This document shows positions 42,342-50,032 of a stretch of DNA of 64,000 nucleotides, piece after piece. A program made the position numbers and the translations under genes. The notes under the pieces were generated by a model that saw nothing but the letters and a program-made list of their open reading frames with translations, did no database searches and was not told the origin of the DNA. Source of the DNA: an uncultured Spirochaetaceae bacterium (lineage in GTDB: Bacteria > Spirochaetota > Spirochaetia > Sphaerochaetales > Sphaerochaetaceae); assembly GCA_944389505.1 (NCBI GenBank), contig CALXMP010000008.1, forward strand, positions 24,314 to 88,313, in the 5' to 3' direction. Within the stretch, counting starts at the first letter, position 1. Every line of letters starts with the position of its first letter.

Positions 42342-42377
42342 ACACATTTTTCAAGCAATTTAATGTGTCATTGTCGA
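42342..42377. repeat. Inverted repeat copy 1, related to the AbiEi operator at 44045
   Basis: ACACATT-N13-AATGTGT (42342-42368), then three bases and TGTCGA (42372-42377). The same elements in the same order and spacing after the right arm occur at 44045-44082, where TGTCGA is the complement of a good -35 box. Here no matching -10 is left, so this may be a decayed or alternative operator. The repeats flank the AbiEi region in direct orientation. Confidence 0.55.
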
Positions 42378-42508
42378 CAACAGATATGGTTTTCACAAAG
42401 ACTTTGGAAATTTAATGCATAAATTTTTCACCTGTGATTGGCAGTGACCGGTATCCATCGCGATAAATATATATGAGACTAAAATGGGCAGCATCTATAT
42501 TTAACTTT

Positions 42509-42538
42509 TATCATAATATTAAATCTGATATTATGATA
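42509..42538. promoter_or_regulatory. 11-bp inverted repeat upstream of AbiEi gene 1
   Basis: TATCATAATAT (42509-42519) and ATATTATGATA (42528-42538) are perfect reverse complements separated by eight bases, 21 bases before the AbiEi start codon. AbiEi antitoxins are known to repress their own promoters by binding inverted repeats, so this is a probable operator. Confidence 0.6.
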
Positions 42539-42559
42539 TTAGTATCAAAAGGAGCTGGA

Positions 42560-43153
42560 ATGGATTATAGTTGCGTACTCGCAGAAATCGCCAAGGAATA
42601 TGGAGGAGTAATTGAAACAAGGATAGCCTCTGAACGTGGCATATCCAAAGCAACGCTTTCAAATCTCTGCAAAAACAACATGCTTATCAGAATAGCCAGA
42701 GGACAATATACTCTTCCAGATGAACTTGAAGATGAACTTCTAGCCATAAGCATGCGATCAGGCAATATAATATTCTCCCATGAGACTGCTCTGTATCTCC
42801 ATGGCATCTCTGATAGAACACCTTTCGTGCATGCAATAACAGCACCATCAGACTGCATCCCATCACCATTAATAAAATCCGCATGCAAGGTTTATTACAT
42901 AAAATCAGAACTATTCAGTATTGGGAAAACAACTTTGCAGACCTATGCTGGAAACTATGTTCCTGGATACGATCTTGAACGGACAATCTGTGACATAGTA
43001 CGCAGCAGAAGCCGGATTGGAACAGAAACATTCACCACAGCCCTTAAGCTATATTTTTCAAGGAAAGACAAAGATCTGAATAAGCTATCAGCATATGCAG
43101 ATTTATTCCATGTGCAGAATATCCTTAGGCCATACCTGGAGATGATGTTATAA
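42560..43153 (+). CDS. AbiEi family antitoxin-like protein 1
   Basis: A 197-residue protein of the type IV antitoxin AbiEi family. An N-terminal winged helix (VIETRIASERGISKATLSNL, RIARGQYTLPDE) is followed by the AbiEi core (IIFSHETALYLHGISDRTPF) and LERTICDIVRSRSRI, ending in a helical basic region. AAGGAG precedes the ATG at 42560. In abiE operons a nucleotidyltransferase toxin (AbiEii) should follow. Only a 62-residue gene does, so this is an orphan antitoxin or a stand-alone regulator. The AT-rich setting suggests acquisition. Confidence 0.82.
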   Translation: MDYSCVLAEIAKEYGGVIETRIASERGISKATLSNLCKNNMLIRIARGQYTLPDELEDELLAISMRSGNIIFSHETALYLHGISDRTPFVHAITAPSDCIPSPLIKSACKVYYIKSELFSIGKTTLQTYAGNYVPGYDLERTICDIVRSRSRIGTETFTTALKLYFSRKDKDLNKLSAYADLFHVQNILRPYLEMML

Positions 43154-43161
43154 TAAATATT

Positions 43162-43350
43162 ATGAACATGAAAGAACAAATCAGTGAGTCGAAGACCCAA
43201 AAAGGGATGAAGGATAGAACAGAACTTAAAGCATTCGGCATGCTCCACAAATATGCTAATCCTGATTTGATTCCTCTTGAGAAGAATGCCTTCAATCTGG
43301 CTATGGAAGAGAAATACGGCAGGTCTTCAGAATCCAATATCTCCTCTTGA
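43162..43350 (+). CDS. Hypothetical 62-residue protein after AbiEi 1
   Basis: A small charged protein, unrecognised. It has a segment LKAFGMLHKYANPDLIPLEK of the kind seen in short plasmid- or antitoxin-associated proteins. There is no Shine-Dalgarno sequence. A consensus TATAAT (43149-43154) overlaps the preceding stop codon and ends seven bases before the ATG, so a leaderless transcript is possible. It takes the position where an AbiEii toxin would be expected but is far too short for a nucleotidyltransferase. Confidence 0.5.
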   Translation: MNMKEQISESKTQKGMKDRTELKAFGMLHKYANPDLIPLEKNAFNLAMEEKYGRSSESNISS

Positions 43351-43436
43351 TAAGTCAGGTTCACCATCCTGAACTTTATCCCAGAAGCCCTGTTCAGCAT
43401 GTGGCATCTAACTCAGCTACATAGGATTGTATGTAA

Positions 43437-44024
43437 TCAGAGCAATACCTCCAGGTATCTTAACACCTTAGACTTCACATGAAGCCGATCAGCATACTGC
43501 ATCAGCTTATGGACATTTCTTTCTTTCGATACGACGTATTTCTTCATCGCGGCATTGATTATCTGGATATCGCCGCTATTTCCTCGGAGTATATCACACA
43601 AAGTGCGCTCAAGATTATAAATTCTTATTGTATTTCCGACAGGAGATTCACACTCAATAATCCCTATCTCATAATTTCCAGGAATTACTCTCTTCACAAG
43701 GATATTCTCCGATGCAAGCGAACGAGAATTGTATCCTTGGGGAAATGTCATCGTATATGAAGCAGGAGTTCTATCAGAGTATCCCAGTAAATACAAAGCC
43801 GTTTCATGTGAATATATTCCACGGGCATACCGCTGCTGCAAAAGATAGAACTCGTCTTCCCAGGCATCATTCAAAACATAAAGCCCTCGACTGAAACGGG
43901 TCAATATTCCTTTATCCGAAAGACTATGTATCTCACTGCGATGTATACCACCTTCGGTAATTCTCTTTGTTGTAAGCATTCCATTAACCGAAAGTTCTTG
44001 AAGCCTATCGATGTTCTTCTCCAT
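43437..44024 (-). CDS. AbiEi family antitoxin-like protein 2
   Basis: A 195-residue paralogue of the protein at 42560, in opposite orientation. Shared landmarks are the winged helix (TTKRITEGGIHRSEIHSL), RFSRGLYVLNDAWEDE, IYSHETALYLLGYSDRTPA and YNLERTLCDILRGNSGD. An AGGAGA site precedes the ATG. No toxin gene follows it: downstream lies only the 62-residue gene on the other strand. Its promoter carries an inverted repeat, consistent with autoregulation as in AbiEi. Confidence 0.83.
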   Translation of the reverse strand: MEKNIDRLQELSVNGMLTTKRITEGGIHRSEIHSLSDKGILTRFSRGLYVLNDAWEDEFYLLQQRYARGIYSHETALYLLGYSDRTPASYTMTFPQGYNSRSLASENILVKRVIPGNYEIGIIECESPVGNTIRIYNLERTLCDILRGNSGDIQIINAAMKKYVVSKERNVHKLMQYADRLHVKSKVLRYLEVLL

Positions 44025-44044
44025 AATCTCCTATATGAACTATC

Positions 44045-44082
44045 ACACATTAAACTATATTGAATTAATGTGTTATTGTCGA
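44045..44082 (-). promoter_or_regulatory. Promoter and overlapping operator of AbiEi gene 2
   Basis: On the minus strand TCGACA (44082-44077), a 17-base spacer and TATAGT (44059-44054). A perfect 9-bp inverted repeat ACACATTAA-N11-TTAATGTGT (44045-44073) covers the -10 and most of the spacer. This is a strong candidate for an autoregulatory site. Confidence 0.65.
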
Positions 44083-44221
44083 GATTTATTCAAACCAAAT
44101 CAACGTCGAGACAAAAGAAAGGACAGAAGAACCAAACATTAACTGAGGCCACATAGGATATACCCAACATTGTTTTCACATGTCACTCATCAAGATATCA
44201 GGACAATGCAAAGGCATCATC

Positions 44222-44261
44222 AGAGAAAGGAAAAGGGCCACATCCCAAAGGACATGACCCT
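44222..44261 (-). terminator. Terminator of the helix-turn-helix gene
   Basis: On the minus strand AAGGGTCATGTCC pairs over 13 positions (with G-U pairs) with GGATGTGGCCCTT around a 4-base loop, followed by TTCCTTTCTCT. Confidence 0.7.
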
Positions 44262-44265
44262 TCTT

Positions 44266-44499
44266 TCAGAACAGTGATCCTGTTGTATCCTGCTCCTCCT
44301 TCCTTGTGGGCTCATTCGCCCAGGAGAAATCTCCCTGAGCGAATTTTCTCCTATAGTCTCTGACTGTATATGTGTTGAGGCCTGTAAGAGTAGCCGTCTT
44401 TTTGTACCCACACCCTTCAACGAAGTGCTTCAGGCATTCCTGCTTCTTCTCATACGGTATAGGCTTTCTGTTCCGGAGGGACTGTTCATTCTTTTCCAT
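44266..44499 (-). CDS. Orphan transposase-type helix-turn-helix protein
   Basis: A 77-residue basic protein with a helix-turn-helix of the IS3/InsE type: YEKKQECLKHFVEGCGYKKT, ATLTGLNTYTVRDYRRKF. In insertion sequences such a protein is OrfA, followed by a DDE transposase. Here there is no second reading frame and no recognisable terminal repeats, and the gene has its own GGAGGAAG site and a terminator. It could be a remnant or a domesticated regulator. Confidence 0.65.
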   Translation of the reverse strand: MEKNEQSLRNRKPIPYEKKQECLKHFVEGCGYKKTATLTGLNTYTVRDYRRKFAQGDFSWANEPTRKEEQDTTGSLF

Positions 44500-44563
44500 A
44501 GTCTTCCTCCTAGAAAGCGCCTGTTCCTGATAAACTCTATCAAGAACAGGCTTCATTCAATAA

Positions 44564-45781
44564 TTATGCCTCAACAAGAGCATCTGTCTGAATACGCTGC
44601 TGCTCGCTAGTCTCAGTTCCACAAGTTACAATGAAGTTGACCCATACCTTGTCACCCTTACTATAATCAGTGAAATTATTACCTGCGATTGCTGATATAG
44701 AAGCTGTAGAAGCTTTATCCTCGCCAGAAGCTGTAGTTAAAGCAGAAATCTCAATAGCTTTTTCATCGACACTTCCACCAACGACAAACTTTGTATTTGC
44801 AACCCAATCATACTCGAGGGAATCCCAATCAATAGGATCTTCAACGGTAATTGTTATTTCATTAGCCTTGCTAGTTGTATCAACAAACTTAACATCTTCA
44901 GCATTAGTTGCAACAAGTGTTACAGTATAGCTAAGGACAGCTGCCTCGTCTTCGTCATACTCATTGAATTTTGCAGGCAGACCAAGAACTGTATATCTAT
45001 CTGCATCGACTACTCCGATTTCAACATCGCCGGCACCAAGTGCTACAACAGAAAGCTGAGAAGTAAAATCTGAACGGGAATCACCCCAAGTTACATCAGC
45101 TGCATTTCCAGCTTCTCCATTAATCTGAATCTGCCACTTCTCAACCTTATCTGCTGGCTTCTCGACAGTAACAGCAAGCTTCTGCTCTATTTCGTCATAT
45201 TTAAAGACAGCACTCGTAACCTTGGCCTTATCCGTTGAATCATAACTTACTGTATAGCCACCCTCTGCCTTTCTCTGAAGCGCTTTTCCTGTAGTGCCAT
45301 CAGCATAAAGAAGCTTTACAGATTCAGGATCAATGCTGATTCCAGCAGAAGGATTCCAATCCTCATACTCTTTCTCTGTGATTGTAAGAATATTCGCAGT
45401 AAATGTCTCACCAGCAACTACTTCAAGCCCTTCAATAGCAATTCCCTCTACCTCAACAAGATAGTTGTTTGGGTTATTTGCAGTAGCTGTAAGTACTGTC
45501 GGGAATGCGTTAGCACCAGCCTGGACTCCATTTGCTGTCATAAGAGCAGTTACATTTTCTGTAACAGAGCCATCTTTGTACATTACATCCACAACAACGG
45601 GAACATTACCGTAGCTCTCTCCTTCATAGAAGGTTGTGGTAGAGCTTACAAAGGTTACTTTTGCTACTTCCTTGTCAGCATCCGATGATGGCATATTAAT
45701 CGGAGCCTGCTCACAAGCTGTGAAAGCAAAGAGCATTGCGCATGCGAACGCAACTACGAGAACAGATTTTAAAGATTTCAT
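44564..45781 (-). CDS. Large lipoprotein with Ig-like repeats
   Basis: A 405-residue lipoprotein: signal SLKSVLVVAFACAMLFAFTA followed by the lipidated C23. The rest is beta-rich, with several bacterial Ig-like modules (FYEGESYGNVPVVVDVMYKD, YSKGDKVWVNFIVTCGTETS), and is low in basic residues. Its codon use is more AT-rich and uniform than that of its neighbours. It is probably surface-exposed or periplasmic with a binding or structural role. A TTGACA box (minus strand, 45842-45837) lies about 55 bases upstream, with a weak -10. A GGAGAGG site precedes the ATG. Confidence 0.7.
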   Translation of the reverse strand: MKSLKSVLVVAFACAMLFAFTACEQAPINMPSSDADKEVAKVTFVSSTTTFYEGESYGNVPVVVDVMYKDGSVTENVTALMTANGVQAGANAFPTVLTATANNPNNYLVEVEGIAIEGLEVVAGETFTANILTITEKEYEDWNPSAGISIDPESVKLLYADGTTGKALQRKAEGGYTVSYDSTDKAKVTSAVFKYDEIEQKLAVTVEKPADKVEKWQIQINGEAGNAADVTWGDSRSDFTSQLSVVALGAGDVEIGVVDADRYTVLGLPAKFNEYDEDEAAVLSYTVTLVATNAEDVKFVDTTSKANEITITVEDPIDWDSLEYDWVANTKFVVGGSVDEKAIEISALTTASGEDKASTASISAIAGNNFTDYSKGDKVWVNFIVTCGTETSEQQRIQTDALVEA

Positions 45782-45981
45782 CGTTCCTCTCCTAATATCA
45801 ATGTTGGCTATAGACTACCCCCCTTATTTGATATTTGTCAATCACATTTTATGCAATTCTTTGAAAAAGGGAGGGTAGTTTTTTGATTTATATTCATAAC
45901 CCTCCCATATATGTCATTTACATCTGGATTTATGATGAAAAAGAGTGTAACGTTATGTCGTATCATTTGTTATAAATGATA

Positions 45982-46008
45982 TAAAAAGGCCGCCCTCTTC
46001 AAGGCGGC
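45982..46008 (-). terminator. Terminator of argS
   Basis: On the minus strand GCCGCC and GGCGGC pair around an 8-base loop and are followed by CTTTTTAT. It lies about 60 bases after the argS stop. Confidence 0.8.
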
Positions 46009-46021
46009 TCAGGCATTCCTT

Positions 46022-46058
46022 AGAAGGCGTGGCATCATCTTCCAGTGCTACGCCTTCT
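46022..46058. other. Hairpin in the argS 3' untranslated region
   Basis: AGAAGGCGT (46022-46030) and ACGCCTTCT (46050-46058) are perfect reverse complements, with a further GC pair inside and a loop of about 13 bases. It lies between the argS stop and its terminator. On the plus strand it is followed by ACTTTTCTC, but no plus-strand gene precedes it. Confidence 0.5.
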
Positions 46059-46065
46059 ACTTTTC

Positions 46066-47850
46066 TCACATGGATTCAAGAAATGGAATGCCAATCAGTC
46101 TGAAACCATTCTTCATGACAGTAAGAACAGAGGAGATAAGACGTATGCGGCTTACGACAAGCTCCTTCGTCTCAGCTTTGAGAATCTGGTTGTCATGGTA
46201 GTAATGGCTGAATGTCTTTGCGATCTCATAGAGCGATGCAGCGATGATGGATGGATCGAATGACGATGCTGCCCTTCTTACATCCTCTGGGAACTCTGCA
46301 ATAGCCTTGAGGAGGATCTTCTCATCCTCTATCGTCAGAAGATTGCCATCGGCCTTCACTCCCTCGTACTCTGAGGCATCGAACTTGCGGAGTATCGAGG
46401 AGATACGCGCGCATGTGTACTGGAGATAAGGACCAGTGTTGCCGCTGAATGCAATTGATTCCTTAGGATTGAAGATCATGTCACGCTGGGGCTGGACCTG
46501 AAGGAGATAGTAGTTGAGAGCACCAAGGGCAATCTTCCTTGCGGTCTCCTTTACATCCCCGACTTCCTTCTCCCTTCCCTTCTCTATGATCTCATTCTCA
46601 GCAAGACGTGAGAGCTCCTCAAGAAGGTCATCGGCATCGACTACAGTGCCTTCCCTGGACTTCATCTTGCCTTCAGGGAGGTTGACCATGCCGTATGAGA
46701 GATGATGAAGCTCATCTGCCCACTCGTATCCAAGCTGCTTGAGCACATAGAAGAGAACCTTGAAGTGATAGTTCTGCTCCGATGCAACTACATAGATAAG
46801 ACTATCAAATGGCCAGTCTTCATGTCGCTTTACAGCGGTACCGATGTCCTGCGTGATATAAAGAGTCGTGCCATCGCGGCGGAGAAGGACTTTCTTATCA
46901 AGTCCGATTGAGGCAAGGTCTATCTGTACAGATCCATCTTCCTCTCTGTGGAATACGCCCATATCGAGGCCACGCATGACCTGATCGCGTCCGAGCTTGT
47001 ATGTATCGCTCTCGAAATAGAGCTTATCGAAGGATATGCCCATATTCCTGTAGCTCTCAAAAAGGCCATCGAGAGTCCACTTGTTCATCTTCTCCCAGAG
47101 AGCACGCACCTCAGGATCCCCGCTTTCCCATGCCCTGAGCATAGCCTGGGCCTCTGCATCGGGATCGACGAATGAAGGATCATTCACGATATCAGGGTTA
47201 TTCTTCTTCGCATCCTCGGCTTCCTTCTCCCACTGTGCGAACCTTACATAGTATCTTCCTACGAAATGGTCACCCTTCTCGCCAGTCGATTCAGGAGTCT
47301 CTCCATTCCCGAAGAGCTTATAGGCAAGCATGGATTTGGAGATATGCACACCGCGGTTGTTTATGAGATTGACCTTCAGGACCTCAGCACCTGTTGCTTT
47401 TATCAGGGCAGAGACAGCCTCTCCCAGCGAGTCATTGCGCATATGCCCAAGGTGAAGGGGCTTATTGGTATTCGGACAGGAGAACTCAACCATGACACGC
47501 CTACCCTCGCCATCCTTTGATGAGCCATAGGCATCACCTCCTGCTTCAGCTCCGGCTAGGATGCTGTCAGCAAGTTGTGGGATATCGAAACGGACATTGA
47601 GGTATGGACCGGCTGCGGACATCTCTCCGGAAGGATGGTTATCCTTAAGCTTCTCCATCACTTCGGAAGCTATCGCAGCAGGTGCCTTATGCAGGGCCTT
47701 CGCATATGGGAACATAGGAAATGCAGCATCTCCCATCTCGCTCTTCGGAGGAAGGCCTATTGAAAGCTCCGGGATATCAGCACCGGACGCCATATCATGC
47801 AGAACAGATTCTATCGCCTCTTTCCAGGCATTCTTAAGCTCATTAAGCAT
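46066..47850 (-). CDS. argS: Arginyl-tRNA synthetase
   Basis: A 594-residue class I synthetase that charges tRNA-Arg. The HIGH-type motif is NKPLHLGHMRNDSLG near residue 130. The equivalent of KMSKS is GKMKSREGTVVDADDLLEEL near 390. An N-terminal Add-1 domain and a C-terminal DALR anticodon-binding domain (GPYLQYTCARISSIL onward) are present. GGAG precedes the ATG. It lies 35 bases after birA and is probably co-transcribed with it. Confidence 0.97.
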   Translation of the reverse strand: MLNELKNAWKEAIESVLHDMASGADIPELSIGLPPKSEMGDAAFPMFPYAKALHKAPAAIASEVMEKLKDNHPSGEMSAAGPYLNVRFDIPQLADSILAGAEAGGDAYGSSKDGEGRRVMVEFSCPNTNKPLHLGHMRNDSLGEAVSALIKATGAEVLKVNLINNRGVHISKSMLAYKLFGNGETPESTGEKGDHFVGRYYVRFAQWEKEAEDAKKNNPDIVNDPSFVDPDAEAQAMLRAWESGDPEVRALWEKMNKWTLDGLFESYRNMGISFDKLYFESDTYKLGRDQVMRGLDMGVFHREEDGSVQIDLASIGLDKKVLLRRDGTTLYITQDIGTAVKRHEDWPFDSLIYVVASEQNYHFKVLFYVLKQLGYEWADELHHLSYGMVNLPEGKMKSREGTVVDADDLLEELSRLAENEIIEKGREKEVGDVKETARKIALGALNYYLLQVQPQRDMIFNPKESIAFSGNTGPYLQYTCARISSILRKFDASEYEGVKADGNLLTIEDEKILLKAIAEFPEDVRRAASSFDPSIIAASLYEIAKTFSHYYHDNQILKAETKELVVSRIRLISSVLTVMKNGFRLIGIPFLESM

Positions 47851-47885
47851 ATTGATCTCCGTTTCAGAAACTCTAATAGATTATG

Positions 47886-48827
47886 CTAGATACGTAAAGT
47901 GACCTCTCCGGAGGAGAGAGCCTCTTCCCGGCCGTCTTCGTACCGGACAAGCAGATGGCCTGAATCATCGACACCGAAAGCCCTTGCTGGCCATTCGCCC
48001 TTGCCAGGCTTTATCACTGTGACATCACTGCCTATGATGAAGCATCTTCTGCGGTACTCATCCATGAAATCACGGTTCTGGATTGCAAGGAGATTATCTG
48101 TGACAGCTGCGGCAAGCTCCGCACGCGATACAGGAGCCTTGCCTGCAGGGAAAAGGAATCCCATCTTTCCTCTGAGATCCTCCGGGATATCCTCCTCGTT
48201 CCCTGAAAGGTTTATGCCTATTCCGACAATCGCCTCATCAAGCCCGCCAAGCTCCATATTGACAATGCCTTCGGTGAGGATTCCGACAACCTTGCGACCC
48301 GATGAATAGATATCATTGACCCACTTTATTGCGCACTCAGCGCCTGTGAGCTTCTCAATAGCATCTGCCGTAGCAATCGATGCAGAGACAGTAAGCAGAT
48401 CAGGGTTCGGGATATCATGGCCCTTAAGAACAACGGAAAGATACACCCCGCCAATCGGTGAGAAGAAGGAACGCCCAAGTCTTCCTTTCCCTCCATTCTG
48501 CTGACCAGCAACCAATGCAAAGGGAACTTCTGTGCCCTGTGTTATCAAAGATCTCGATTCGAAGAAAGTGCTTCTGCACTCAGGGACATAATAGACAGGA
48601 ATGGAGAATGCCTTCTTGAGCACTGCATCGGAAAGCACATCGGAGGAGACAAGGCTGTAACCGTAATGCTTCGATACCCTTATATCATACCCTTCAGCCA
48701 TAAGTGACTGGACGCTCTTTGAGACAGCCATACGCGAACAGGAAAGCCTGTCGGCCATATCCTGCCCAGACACAACCTCTCCATTGCTCTCAAGAAGCAA
48801 TGACAATACACCATCTTTAACGGACAT
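47886..48827 (-). CDS. birA: Biotin-protein ligase with repressor domain
   Basis: A 313-residue bifunctional BirA. Residues 1-65 form a winged helix (SGQDMADRLSCSRMAVSKSV). The ligase catalytic loop GKGRLGRSFFSP is near residue 115 and KWVNDIYSSGRKVVGILTE near 175, followed by a C-terminal SH3-like domain. It biotinylates carriers such as the decarboxylase biotin subunit that the Na+ pump requires, and may repress biotin uptake. No Shine-Dalgarno sequence is present; a consensus TATAAT ends six bases before the ATG. Confidence 0.92.
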   Translation of the reverse strand: MSVKDGVLSLLLESNGEVVSGQDMADRLSCSRMAVSKSVQSLMAEGYDIRVSKHYGYSLVSSDVLSDAVLKKAFSIPVYYVPECRSTFFESRSLITQGTEVPFALVAGQQNGGKGRLGRSFFSPIGGVYLSVVLKGHDIPNPDLLTVSASIATADAIEKLTGAECAIKWVNDIYSSGRKVVGILTEGIVNMELGGLDEAIVGIGINLSGNEEDIPEDLRGKMGFLFPAGKAPVSRAELAAAVTDNLLAIQNRDFMDEYRRRCFIIGSDVTVIKPGKGEWPARAFGVDDSGHLLVRYEDGREEALSSGEVTLRI

Positions 48828-48839
48828 ATGTGGATTATA
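48828..48839 (-). promoter_or_regulatory. Putative leaderless promoter of birA
   Basis: Consensus TATAAT (minus strand 48839-48834), then six bases to the birA ATG. A weak -35 candidate TTCAAT lies 17 bases upstream. No ribosome site. Confidence 0.5.
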
Positions 48840-48862
48840 GCCTATGTCCAGAGCAAATTGAA

Positions 48863-48905
48863 CCGCATGCCTTCCCTAAGAGCATCATAATAGGAAAGCA
48901 TGCGG
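48863..48905 (-). terminator. Terminator of the ABC importer/aldolase operon
   Basis: On the minus strand CCGCATGCTTTCC pairs with GGAAGGCATGCGG over 13 positions (one G-U pair) around a 17-base loop, followed by TTCAATTTG. It begins 10 bases after the ATPase gene stop. Confidence 0.7.
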
Positions 48906-48914
48906 CAATGATCA

Positions 48915-50030
48915 TCATACGAATTCAGCGCTTCCTACAGAAAGGAGCTCCCCTGATTCCTTATCAAATAGACAGATGCCGTTTCCTGTCATCTCTATGG
49001 ACTCGCGGCTTCCCTTCGGGAAATCTATGCTGCCGAATACGACCACCAGGAGCTGGATATCACCAAGCTTAAGGCAGAGAACGGTCTCCATTCCATATGG
49101 GAGAGAGGAATCGATGACAGCATGTGCACGGCCAGAGTCAGAGATTCTGATCATCTCTGGCCTGATTCCGATGACAACCTTCCTGCCTGCCGGGATATCA
49201 ACATTCTTCTCAGGATGGAAGACTATTGAGCAGCTGCCATTCTTGAGACCGATTCCGTCACCGCTTGTGCCTGAGACATCCATATCAACGAGGTTGATCG
49301 AAGGACTACCTACGAAGTCAGCGGTAAAGACGTTCGCTGGCCTTCCATAGATCTCAAGAGGTGCGCTGTACTGCTGGAGAAGCCCATTCTTGAGGAGGCA
49401 GACCTTTGTTGAGAGCGACATAGCCTCCTGCTGGTCATGGGTGACATATACGAATGTCGAACCTGTCTCAGCATGGAGCTTCTTGAGCTCTGCTCTCATA
49501 TCAAGGCGGAGCTTCGCGTCGAGGTTCGAAAGCGGCTCATCCATAAGAAGGAGAGCAGGCTTTGAAGCCAGTGTTCTTGCAATGGCGACTCTCTGCTGCT
49601 GTCCGCCTGAAAGCTCCGATGGATACCTGTCCGCATACTCCTCGATATGCATCTGGACCAGAAGCTCATCAAGACGCTTGTTTATATCGCTCTTGCTCCA
49701 TTTTAGATTCTCCAGTCCGAATGTGATGTTCTTCCTCACAGTCATGTGCGGCCAGAGAGCATAGTTCTGGAATAGGAATCCTATATTCCTCTTGTCAGCA
49801 GATACATCGACGCCCTTCTCCGATGAGAATACGAGGTTGTCTCCTATGTAGATCTCCCCCTCAGTGGGAGTCTCAAGCCCCGCAATCATCCTCAGCGTCG
49901 TTGTCTTTCCGCATCCGGAAGGGCCAAGAAGCGTGACAAATGCTCCATCCTCTATCGTCAGATCAAGATTATCAACGGCAACGGACTTGCCGAATCTCTT
50001 TGTTATACCTTTAAGTACTATCTTAGGCAT
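48915..50030 (-). CDS. ABC importer ATPase (FbpC/AfuC/PotA type)
   Basis: A 371-residue ATPase. Walker A LLGPSGCGKTTTLRMIAG, Q-loop FLFQNYALWPHM, signature ELSGGQQQRVAIARTL, Walker B LLLMDEPLSNLD, H-loop VYVTHDQQEAM. A C-terminal TOBE-like regulatory domain covers about 245-371. It energises the permease encoded upstream. The ATG at 50030 follows GGAGG. It is the last gene of the operon aldolase-aldolase-binding protein-permease-ATPase. Confidence 0.9.
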   Translation of the reverse strand: MPKIVLKGITKRFGKSVAVDNLDLTIEDGAFVTLLGPSGCGKTTTLRMIAGLETPTEGEIYIGDNLVFSSEKGVDVSADKRNIGFLFQNYALWPHMTVRKNITFGLENLKWSKSDINKRLDELLVQMHIEEYADRYPSELSGGQQQRVAIARTLASKPALLLMDEPLSNLDAKLRLDMRAELKKLHAETGSTFVYVTHDQQEAMSLSTKVCLLKNGLLQQYSAPLEIYGRPANVFTADFVGSPSINLVDMDVSGTSGDGIGLKNGSCSIVFHPEKNVDIPAGRKVVIGIRPEMIRISDSGRAHAVIDSSLPYGMETVLCLKLGDIQLLVVVFGSIDFPKGSRESIEMTGNGICLFDKESGELLSVGSAEFV

Positions 50031-50032
50031 TA

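Noticed and set aside
44564..45781. Phage tail or adhesin identity for the Ig-like lipoprotein
   Set aside because: There is a clear lipoprotein signal and no phage structural genes are nearby. The Ig-like fold alone does not support it.
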